Shown in pieces: positions 1 to 5,572 of a DNA stretch of 6,976 bases. Source of the stretch: Bacteroidota bacterium (lineage in GTDB: Bacteria; Bacteroidota; Bacteroidia; NS11-12g; UBA9320); the NCBI GenBank assembly GCA_024638525.1, contig JAHEKB010000125.1, positions 1 to 6,976 on the forward strand. Direction: 5' to 3'. The notes beneath the pieces were generated by a model. That model was given only the letters and a program-made list of their open reading frames with translations. It searched no databases and was not told the DNA's origin. Made by a program: the position numbers and the translations under genes. Numbering within the stretch: the first letter of the stretch is position 1; each line of letters begins with the position of its first letter.

Positions 1-57
1 AATTTCTCAATTTCTGAGTTAAACGAAAATCATAAGTAAAATAAAAGGAGTAATAAA

Positions 58-65
58 TACATTTG
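58..65 (+). promoter_or_regulatory. Candidate Bacteroidota -7 element TACATTTG at hmgA
   Basis: TACATTTG fits the Bacteroidota -7 consensus TAnnTTTG exactly and overlaps the TTG start candidate (63-65). If it is used, transcription would begin near 70-73, and translation would have to start at ATG 81 instead. No clear TTG -33 box lies about 19 bases upstream, so support is partial. The competing reading is that AAAGGAG at 44-50 is a ribosome binding site for TTG 63 and this octamer is chance. Confidence 0.35.
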
Positions 66-1247
66 TCCAAAGAATTCTTTATGCCACATTATCATACATT
101 GGGGCAGATACCCCCAAAAAGACATACTCAATTCAGAAGGCCAGATGGAGAACTATACAAGGAAGAACTTTTTTCTACTGAAGGATTCTCAAATGTATAC
201 TCCCTTTTGTACCATCACTACCCTCCTACTGCTATTCTCAATGTTGGCCAACCTTTAGATCTCAAAGCAGAAATTGTTACAGACATGGAGATGTTACACA
301 GAAGCTTCCAGAGCTTTGACGTTGATCCAGTGGATGACTTTTTGGAGAGTAGGGTGGTCATGCTGACAAACAACGATCTTCAGATTGCTGTGGCCGCACC
401 TAGAAAGTCTATGACCGACTACTTCTATAAGAATGGCGATAGTGATGAAGTAATCTTTGTTCATAAAGGAAGCGGCACGTTTAAGTCTATGTATGGACAA
501 TTGAAATTCAAATACGGAGACTATTTAGTCATTCCCAGAGGCACGGTCTATCACATGGAGTTTGATGATGAAGACAACAGATTGCTGATTGTCGAATCGC
601 ATTCACCGGTGGTTTATCCCAAACGCTATTGTGGCAATTTCGATCAATTGCTTGAACATTCTCCTTACTGCGAAAGAGATATTAAGCAACCACAGAATCT
701 GGAAACCATCATCAGAGAAGGTGAATTTCTGATCAAGATTAAGAAGGAAGACAAATTATATCCTTATACCTATAAATATCATCCTTACTGTCTTATAGGT
801 TGGGACGGTTGCCACTACCCCTTCGTCTTCAGTATTCACGATTTCGAACCCATCACAGGACGCATTCATTTACCGCCTCCCATTCATCAAACATTTGAAG
901 GCTTCAATTTTGTGATTTGCTCTTTTGTACCTAGACTTTACGATTACCACCCTGATTCTATACCCGCACCATACTTCCACAGCAATATTGATAGCGATGA
1001 AGTGATGTATTATGTTGATGGGCAATTCATGAGTAAAACTCATGTTGACAAAGGACAGATGAGTTTGCACCCGGGTGGAATTCCCCACGGACCCACACCT
1101 GGGGCTGCTGAAAACAGCATTGGTAAAAAGGGAACGGAAGAATTAGCAGTCATGATAGATACTTTCAAGCCATTGCGAGCAACGAAAGCCGCGTTAAAAA
1201 CAGAAATCAAAGATTATCACTTACACTGGCTGGACGGCCTCAAATGA
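63..1247 (+). CDS. hmgA: Homogentisate 1,2-dioxygenase
   Basis: Iron(II) enzyme that opens the ring of homogentisate to maleylacetoacetate in tyrosine and phenylalanine catabolism; cytosolic. The 394-residue product matches the bacteroidotal form of the family, which is shorter than the human enzyme. The C-terminal cupin has H306-x-N-x4-E313-x6-G320 followed by PHGP with H342; by family knowledge H306, E313 and H342 are the iron ligands. The block PPPIHQTFE (residues 271-279) probably carries the active-site base (H275). An N-terminal cupin-like repeat lies near residues 124-170 (KNGDSDEV, then GDYLVIPRG). The start is uncertain. TTG at 63 has AAAGGAG (44-50) 12 bases upstream, but ATG at 81 gives MPHYHTLGQIPPKRH, which is how family members usually begin. 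The rest of the tyrosine pathway is not in view; upstream neighbours lie outside the window. The identification is very sure, the exact start is not. Confidence 0.96.
   Translation: MSKEFFMPHYHTLGQIPPKRHTQFRRPDGELYKEELFSTEGFSNVYSLLYHHYPPTAILNVGQPLDLKAEIVTDMEMLHRSFQSFDVDPVDDFLESRVVMLTNNDLQIAVAAPRKSMTDYFYKNGDSDEVIFVHKGSGTFKSMYGQLKFKYGDYLVIPRGTVYHMEFDDEDNRLLIVESHSPVVYPKRYCGNFDQLLEHSPYCERDIKQPQNLETIIREGEFLIKIKKEDKLYPYTYKYHPYCLIGWDGCHYPFVFSIHDFEPITGRIHLPPPIHQTFEGFNFVICSFVPRLYDYHPDSIPAPYFHSNIDSDEVMYYVDGQFMSKTHVDKGQMSLHPGGIPHGPTPGAAENSIGKKGTEELAVMIDTFKPLRATKAALKTEIKDYHLHWLDGLK
69..80. repeat. 12-base perfect palindrome before the hmgA ATG
   Basis: AAAGAATTCTTT is self-complementary over all 12 bases and ends directly before ATG 81. 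If translation starts at 63 it simply encodes Lys-Glu-Phe-Phe. If it starts at 81, the palindrome lies at the likely transcription start and could be an operator. The sequence shows the symmetry; a regulatory role is inference. Confidence 0.3.
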
Positions 1248-1267
1248 TGGTTCCCTTGCAGGGTGAT

Positions 1268-1558
1268 TTAGAGTTCTTCGACAAGAGCGTTTAGGCCCTT
1301 GCGGCACATAGCATCACAAACAGGTTGCAATTCATCTGGGCTCCCTTGCTTGACCGGGCATTTGCCTTTATAATGCACAATAAGTGAACACTGTTCTGCT
1401 TGTTCCAGACTGTGCTTACAGTACTTCACCAAACAATCTATAACGTGATCAAAGGTGTTCACCTCATCGTTATACAAGACAATGACGTACCCACCTTCGA
1501 GCTCTTCTTGCAGAAGAACTTCTTCCTCTTCTTGTGTATGTCCAAGTACAAAGCTCAT
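1268..1558 (-). CDS. clpS: ATP-dependent Clp protease adaptor ClpS
   Basis: Small cytosolic adaptor that recognises N-degron substrates (destabilising N-terminal residues) and hands them to the ClpA/ClpC unfoldase with ClpP. The 96-residue product has the ClpS core: VLYNDE near residues 27-32, then VIDCL, then VHYKGK. N30, D31 and H62 match E. coli N34, D35 and H66 with a constant offset of four; these bind the substrate's free alpha-amino group. F36 sits at the E. coli M40 gatekeeper position. The first 22 residues form an acidic, probably flexible N-terminal extension (EEEE at 10-13), as expected for a segment that feeds into the Clp pore. The ATG overlaps the plsY stop as ATGA, implying translational coupling. 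No clp gene or leucyl/phenylalanyl-tRNA transferase gene lies nearby. The 3' end faces hmgA across 20 bases. Confidence 0.95.
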   Translation of the reverse strand: MSFVLGHTQEEEEVLLQEELEGGYVIVLYNDEVNTFDHVIDCLVKYCKHSLEQAEQCSLIVHYKGKCPVKQGSPDELQPVCDAMCRKGLNALVEEL

Positions 1559-2193
1559 GATCTGGCCTTGAACAGTTTGGCTTTACTCTCCTCCCCGTTC
1601 AGCAGACGTACTATGTTCTTTTGATGTGTTAATACTACCAGAATTGCCGCTGCAATCCCAAAAGCAATAAAGAGCGGTTCATCCCTCTTGAATACAAAAA
1701 TACTGAATATAGGAAAGGAAATGGCGGCAAAAATGGAACTCAGAGAAACGTATTTAGTTGCCAGTAATACCGCAACAAAGAGTCCAAGGCAAGCCAGGGC
1801 CAATACCCAATGTATGGCTATCAACATGCCAAAAAGAGTTGCAATACCCTTACCTCCTTTAAAGTTTTCATAAAGTGGAAAGATGTGACCTAATACCGCC
1901 AACAGCCCAAATAGCAACTGTAGATTTATGTAACGTTCTGAACCAGGTGCAAGACTTCCTAAAAAGAGGACCAAGCTAGATGCGGTGAGTCCTTTTAAGA
2001 TATCTAGTAAAAGAACCATTGTTCCAATCTCCTTTCCTAGCACACGGAAAGTATTCGTCGCACCCGCGTTTCCGCTGCCGTGCTCTCTTACGTCTGTGTC
2101 AAAAAACGCTTTGCCTATCCAAACACTGGATGGCAAAGACCCAATTAAATATGAGATTAAAGATAGTAGTATGATGGCTGCAATACTGCTCAT
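1555..2193 (-). CDS. plsY: Acyl-phosphate:glycerol-3-phosphate acyltransferase PlsY
   Basis: Integral membrane enzyme that moves an acyl chain from acyl-phosphate (made by PlsX) to the sn-1 position of glycerol-3-phosphate, giving lysophosphatidate, the first step of phospholipid synthesis. The 212-residue length is typical. All three cytoplasmic family motifs are present: SGNAGATNTFR (residues 40-50), GHIFPLYENFKGGKG (102-116) and THQKNIVRLLNGEE (189-202). Hydrophobic segments lie near 4-24, 54-80, 90-108, 117-145, 150-168 and 173-189, in line with a multi-pass topology. It lies 6 bases downstream of the queA stop and overlaps the clpS start by 4 bases, so it is the middle gene of a queA-plsY-clpS transcript. 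I see no strong ribosome binding site, which is normal for Bacteroidota. plsX is not in this window. Confidence 0.97.
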   Translation of the reverse strand: MSSIAAIILLSLISYLIGSLPSSVWIGKAFFDTDVREHGSGNAGATNTFRVLGKEIGTMVLLLDILKGLTASSLVLFLGSLAPGSERYINLQLLFGLLAVLGHIFPLYENFKGGKGIATLFGMLIAIHWVLALACLGLFVAVLLATKYVSLSSIFAAISFPIFSIFVFKRDEPLFIAFGIAAAILVVLTHQKNIVRLLNGEESKAKLFKARS

Positions 2194-2199
2194 ACAGGG

Positions 2200-3249
2200 C
2201 TATTTGATCAACAAAGCATCGCCGTAGCAAAGGAATTTGTACTTTTCCTTCTTAGCAGACTCATAAATGCTCATCGTAAAATCGTGGTCATCCAGATAGG
2301 CAGAAGTGAGCATCATCAATGTAGATTGAGGTTGGTGAAAATTGGTCAAAAAGCAATTTGGGATTCTGGGCTCATAAGGTGGAAATATGAACTTATCCGT
2401 CCAGCTGTCACCCGGATTCAATTCCCCAAAGGCAGAAACTGAACTTTCCAATGCCCTCATTACACTCGAGCCAACAGCGCATACCCTTTTCTTCTTATTC
2501 TTAGCCTCATTGACCATATCAGCAGCAGTTTGATCTATCCTGTAGTGCTCTGAATCCATTTTGTGCTTTGTGAGGTCTTCAACCTCCACAGCTCGTGATG
2601 CTCCAAGTCCGATATTCAAATTGATCTTGGCAAAATTCACACCTTTAATTTCCAATCGCATCATCAAGGCTTTTGTGAAATGTAGACCTGCAGAAGGGGG
2701 AGCAATGGCTCCATCTATTTCAGCGAAGATGGTTTGGTACATTTCCGCATCCTCTGCCTGTGCTTCTCTATCCAAGTACTTTGGGATTGGGGTTTGACCA
2801 ATCTTATTTATCGCGCTGTGAAATTCTTCATCCGTTCCGTCGAAGAGAAACCGGATGGTTCTGCCTCTAGACGTCGTATTGTCTATGACTTCAGCTACCA
2901 ATTCATCTTCGCCAAAGAACAATTTGTTACCAACCCTGATCTTACGGGCTGGATCAACCAAAACATCCCAGAGTCTCAACTCCTTGTTCAACTCTCTCAA
3001 CAAAAAGACTTCTATTCTAGCACCCGTCTTTTCTTTATTGCCGTATAAACGAGCAGGAAAGACCTTAGCATTGTTTAAAACCATCACATCTCCCTCTTCA
3101 AATTCATCCAAAATATCCTTGAACATTTTGTGTTCAATAGTCTTGGTCTCTTTATCCACTATCATCAGACGACTTTCATCTCTGTTGTAAGGTGGGTTGA
3201 TTGCGATATTTTTTTGAGGTAATTCGTAAAGGAACTGAGATAATTTCAT
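2200..3249 (-). CDS. queA: S-adenosylmethionine:tRNA ribosyltransferase-isomerase QueA
   Basis: Transfers and isomerises the ribosyl part of S-adenosylmethionine onto 7-aminomethyl-7-deazaguanine at wobble position 34 of tRNAs with GUN anticodons, giving epoxyqueuosine. The 349-residue length is normal. Recognisable blocks in order: NRDESRLM (22-29), VLNNAKVFPARLYG (57-70), GQTPIPKYL (151-159), YQTIFA (171-176), IAPPSAGLHFT (182-192), HKMDSEHYRI (229-238), VGSSVMRALES (259-269), TDKFIFPPY (284-292), and LTNFHQPQSTLMML then SAY (301-318). The family often has AAPTAGLHF and VGTT where this copy has APPSAGLHF and VGSS; these are conservative changes. The ATG at 3249 gives the usual MKLSQF start. 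It leads a probable operon with plsY and clpS. Other queuosine genes are not in view. Confidence 0.97.
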   Translation of the reverse strand: MKLSQFLYELPQKNIAINPPYNRDESRLMIVDKETKTIEHKMFKDILDEFEEGDVMVLNNAKVFPARLYGNKEKTGARIEVFLLRELNKELRLWDVLVDPARKIRVGNKLFFGEDELVAEVIDNTTSRGRTIRFLFDGTDEEFHSAINKIGQTPIPKYLDREAQAEDAEMYQTIFAEIDGAIAPPSAGLHFTKALMMRLEIKGVNFAKINLNIGLGASRAVEVEDLTKHKMDSEHYRIDQTAADMVNEAKNKKKRVCAVGSSVMRALESSVSAFGELNPGDSWTDKFIFPPYEPRIPNCFLTNFHQPQSTLMMLTSAYLDDHDFTMSIYESAKKEKYKFLCYGDALLIK

Positions 3250-3261
3250 GTAATGAAGCCT

Positions 3262-3272
3262 TGTTTAAAACA
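3262..3272. repeat. Short near-palindrome in the queA leader
   Basis: TGTTT-A-AAACA is an 11-base inverted repeat around a single central A, lying just at and after the predicted queA transcription start near 3273. It could be an operator half-site pair or a very weak leader hairpin; it is short and AT-rich, so chance is quite possible. Confidence 0.2.
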
Positions 3273-3277
3273 GCCTG

Positions 3278-3307
3278 CAAAAGTAAAATTATTAGCGCGA
3301 TAATCAA
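3278..3307 (-). promoter_or_regulatory. Probable promoter of the queA-plsY-clpS operon
   Basis: On the minus strand, TACTTTTG (3285-3278) matches the Bacteroidota -7 consensus TAnnTTTG. A TTG at the end of a T-run (3307-3305) lies 19 bases upstream, the expected -33 spacing. Transcription would start near 3273, leaving a leader of about 24 bases before the queA ATG at 3249. Between the two boxes sits TTAGCGCGATAA (3292-3303), which is self-complementary at 10 of 12 positions and could be an operator. The promoter is well supported by spacing; the operator is speculative. Confidence 0.6.
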
Positions 3308-3418
3308 AAAAACCTAGCAAATGCTCTTTGGGCGGATTTAGCTCTAACCATAAGGCACTTTCCTATCCTAAAAGTCTGATTTCATCGAATTTGAATCGTC
3401 TTTAACAAGCAAAGGACC

Positions 3419-3426
3419 TTCTTTTG
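3419..3426 (+). promoter_or_regulatory. Weak -7-like element before the permease
   Basis: TTCTTTTG differs from the Bacteroidota -7 consensus TAnnTTTG at one fixed position. The nearest upstream TTG (3391-3393) is 25 bases away, longer than usual. If real, transcription would begin almost at the ATG (3431), giving a leaderless or near-leaderless message. I see no better candidate in the 181-base spacer on this strand. Confidence 0.2.
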
Positions 3427-3430
3427 TATT

Positions 3431-4672
3431 ATGTCTAAATGGCTATTGTGGTTAAAGGAAGCGGCAAGCCTTACATGGGGCTTTTTAAGAGCCAACAAGC
3501 TCCGTAGCTTGCTATCGATGCTTGGCGTGACGATTGGAATATTTGCCATTGTCACGGTATTGACCGCAACCTATTCCCTTGAACGCAATATCCGAGACTC
3601 CATCGACAAACTCGGAAACAACATCGTTTATGTGCAAAAATGGCCTTGGGCATTTGGGGGTAGTTATAAATGGTGGGAATATATGAATCGGCCCGAAGCC
3701 ACGGTTAAGGAGTACCGCAGAATGCGCAAGGAAGGGAACAAAGATCTTATTCAATACAGCTCATTCTATTTTGAATACAAATCAAAAAAGGTCAAATCCA
3801 AGGATGAAGAAATTAGCAGTGTAAACTCCGCCGGTATTGAAGGCCAGTTCTTCGAGATCAATCAATGGCCCATCATTTTAGGGCGAGAATTCACGGATTT
3901 TGAGATTGACAAAGCCAGAAATGTTGCAATCATTGGATACGATCTGGCTCTAAATTTATTTCCGAGCTCCAATCCACTGGGAGAAAAGTTAAAAATCAAT
4001 GGAATCAATACTTCCGTCATTGGGGTTCTTGAAAAACAAGGTCAAAGTCTGGGTTCTAAAAACTATGACGAAATGATTCTTCTTCCTGCCAATTACGCCA
4101 GAAGATTCGCCAGGCCTGTTAGCTCAGCAATAATCATAAAGGGATTTGACGACATCAGTTTGAGCGCTCTAGATTATGAGATTGACCGCATTATGCGATC
4201 TGCGAGAAAGTTGAGGCCGAAAGACAAGAATAATTTTGCCATTAATAAATTGACCATGTTCTCAGACGGACTCAATCAAACCTTTATGGTCATCAATTTA
4301 GTGGGTTGGCTCATTGGAGGATTCAGCCTATTGGTTGGAGGTTTTGGTATTGCAAACATCATGTTCGTTTCAGTAAAAGAACGCACTTCCATTATTGGAT
4401 TACAAAAGGCACTTGGAGCTAAAAAGGCGTTTATAGTAGGTCAGTTCTTGATCGAATCCATTCTGCTATGCCTGGTGGGGGCTGTCATTGGAATTTTTGG
4501 CGTTGCTGTTTTGGGCAGTCTGGTAACGCGATTCACTGAATTCACGATTTTTCAGAGTCCAACTATCATTTTGCAAGGAACATTGGTTGCTATGGTGATC
4601 GGCTTGGTCGCAGGATTTATCCCTGCTATGTCGGCAGCTCGTCTCGATCCCGTTGAGGCACTGAGGAAGTAG
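3431..4672 (+). CDS. ABC transporter permease, MacB/FtsX type
   Basis: Inner-membrane permease subunit of a type VII (MacB-like) ABC system, whose members drive export or mechanotransmission across the envelope rather than classical import. The 413-residue protein has the standard plan. The N-terminal helix follows ANKLRSLLSMLGVTIGI (residues 21-37; membrane segment about 28-48). A periplasmic MacB-type core domain spans about 50-280. Three C-terminal membrane segments (about 286-312, 336-364, 378-400) form the FtsX domain. The signature GGFGIANIMFVSVKERT (303-319) with LQKALGAKK (324-332), and the closing PAMSAARLDPVEALR (398-412), are classic. No ATPase domain is fused and no ATPase gene is adjacent, so its partner must be encoded elsewhere. 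ATG 3431 has AAAGGA at 3411-3416, a rather long 14-base spacing. The last 47 bases are also coding on the other strand. The substrate cannot be inferred. Confidence 0.93.
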   Translation: MSKWLLWLKEAASLTWGFLRANKLRSLLSMLGVTIGIFAIVTVLTATYSLERNIRDSIDKLGNNIVYVQKWPWAFGGSYKWWEYMNRPEATVKEYRRMRKEGNKDLIQYSSFYFEYKSKKVKSKDEEISSVNSAGIEGQFFEINQWPIILGREFTDFEIDKARNVAIIGYDLALNLFPSSNPLGEKLKINGINTSVIGVLEKQGQSLGSKNYDEMILLPANYARRFARPVSSAIIIKGFDDISLSALDYEIDRIMRSARKLRPKDKNNFAINKLTMFSDGLNQTFMVINLVGWLIGGFSLLVGGFGIANIMFVSVKERTSIIGLQKALGAKKAFIVGQFLIESILLCLVGAVIGIFGVAVLGSLVTRFTEFTIFQSPTIILQGTLVAMVIGLVAGFIPAMSAARLDPVEALRK

Positions 4673-5561
4673 TTTTCCTTGTTCTTCCATAAATGAGATT
4701 TAATACCACACCACAGACCACTAAGAGGACCCCCATTAGGGACGGAAGGTTATACCACTCATCAAAGAGGAAATAACCAAATGCCAATGCATACACCACT
4801 CCCAAATACGAAATGATGGACACCTTATTCACCAAGCCGCTTTGATACGATCTTGTCAGAAAATACTGGGCTCCATAGGTCAGAACCCCGATTGCGCTCA
4901 AGTATACCCAGTCCAAAGGTTTGCCCCAATTAAAGTCACCGGTGAACAACATATAGAGTATTACCAAGGGCAAGGTTACCAATGGAAAATAGAACATAAT
5001 CACAAGATAGTGTTCACTTTCGCGTATAATACTGATGATATTGTAGGCTGCTGCCGCACCTACAGTACCTGCGACCCCAATTAATAAAACCAGCGTATCA
5101 ACTCTGGAATCAAATCCTTTGATCATATAAATTCCAGCAAAGCAGAGAAGGAAAAACAACCATTGAATCGGCTTGGGCTTATCGCTTCCCAGTAAGAACG
5201 CCAGCAAAACTGTAATGATCGGTGTTAAGTAATGGACCACTACTGCTGAAGCCAATGGCATATTATGTAAGGTGTAAAAAAAGAAAGCTATGCCCAATGT
5301 GCCAAATAAGCCACGCAATACCAACAGTTTACGCCTTTTACCAAATGGTTTTAAATTTCTTTTTTTGAGCAAGCTTAACACGATCAAGAACATGACCAAG
5401 GATCTCATAAATACGATTTGAGCAACCGGAATATGCTTAAGTTCTTTGACCATAACATTCATTATGGCAAAGAGCAATGACGCAATAAACATGAATTTGA
5501 CGGCTTGGTTATTCAAGCTGGCAAATGTAGTCCTCTGCACAATTTCTAAACTAAATATCAT
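4626..5561 (-). CDS. EamA/DMT-family transporter
   Basis: Inner-membrane drug/metabolite transporter of the ten-helix EamA type; members export or exchange small metabolites, and the substrate here cannot be told. The 311-residue reading contains two EamA repeats, about residues 22-148 and 159-290, with ten hydrophobic segments near 21-38, 46-65, 80-98, 104-124, 133-148, 157-178, 186-206, 217-235, 248-265 and 273-291. Typical blocks are KELKHIPVAQIVFMRS (39-54), FYTLHNMPLASAVVVHYLTPI (95-115, end of repeat 1 helix) and GAQYFLTRSYQ (230-240). The start is doubtful. ATG 5561 adds a 15-residue leader, while TTG at 5516 (residue 16) gives MNNQAVKFMF, the way such proteins usually begin; ATG 5492 is a third option. 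The last 15 residues are a charged tail read across the permease gene's 3' end. No ligand-binding residues are diagnosable. Confidence 0.92.
   Translation of the reverse strand: MIFSLEIVQRTTFASLNNQAVKFMFIASLLFAIMNVMVKELKHIPVAQIVFMRSLVMFLIVLSLLKKRNLKPFGKRRKLLVLRGLFGTLGIAFFFYTLHNMPLASAVVVHYLTPIITVLLAFLLGSDKPKPIQWLFFLLCFAGIYMIKGFDSRVDTLVLLIGVAGTVGAAAAYNIISIIRESEHYLVIMFYFPLVTLPLVILYMLFTGDFNWGKPLDWVYLSAIGVLTYGAQYFLTRSYQSGLVNKVSIISYLGVVYALAFGYFLFDEWYNLPSLMGVLLVVCGVVLNLIYGRTRKTTSSVPQRDRDELPT
5522..5529 (-). promoter_or_regulatory. Candidate -7 element TACATTTG of the EamA gene
   Basis: On the minus strand, TACATTTG (5529-5522) fits TAnnTTTG and lies inside the coding sequence if ATG 5561 is the start. 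It would place transcription initiation close to the alternative TTG start at 5516-5514. The only nearby TTG -33 candidate (5542-5540) is 10 bases away, too close, so the match is supported by position and sequence but lacks a second box. Confidence 0.3.
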
Positions 5562-5569
5562 TACATTTA
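5562..5569 (+). promoter_or_regulatory. Weak -7-like element before the GT-A-like gene
   Basis: TACATTTA differs from TAnnTTTG only at the last base and ends 3 bases before the GTG start at 5573. It is nearly the same string as the octamers at the starts of hmgA and the EamA gene. No TTG box is visible at the right distance upstream, so this is a tentative call; if true the message would be almost leaderless. Confidence 0.2.
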
Positions 5570-5572
5570 GCC

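Larger units (their letters stand above)
3250..3430. other. Divergent intergenic spacer between queA and the permease gene
   Basis: This 181-base spacer is the only sizeable noncoding stretch in the window. It holds the queA promoter (3278-3307), two short symmetric elements beside it, and a weak -7-like element for the permease at 3419-3426. I see no open frame of note, no tRNA-like fold and no riboswitch-like structure. In particular there is no sign of a preQ1 aptamer in the roughly 24-base queA leader, which would be too short for one. Confidence 0.6.

Noticed and set aside
870..1088. Minus-strand open frame of 72 codons opposite hmgA
   Set aside because: It is antisense to the conserved iron-binding region of the dioxygenase and has no family resemblance.
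1251..1263. CCCT-TGC-AGGG inverted repeat between the hmgA and clpS stops
   Set aside because: The stem is only four pairs with a three-base loop and no T-run follows on either strand, so I do not call it a terminator.
2561..3190. Several overlapping plus-strand open frames (78 to 111 codons) opposite queA
   Set aside because: They are antisense shadows of a clearly conserved queA gene, show no recognisable domain and have no promoter or ribosome binding site that I can see.
4231..4238. TAATTTTG octamer matching the Bacteroidota -7 consensus inside the permease gene
   Set aside because: It is deep within a conserved coding region with no gene start downstream on that strand. It shows that chance matches occur at this base composition and tempers the other octamer calls.
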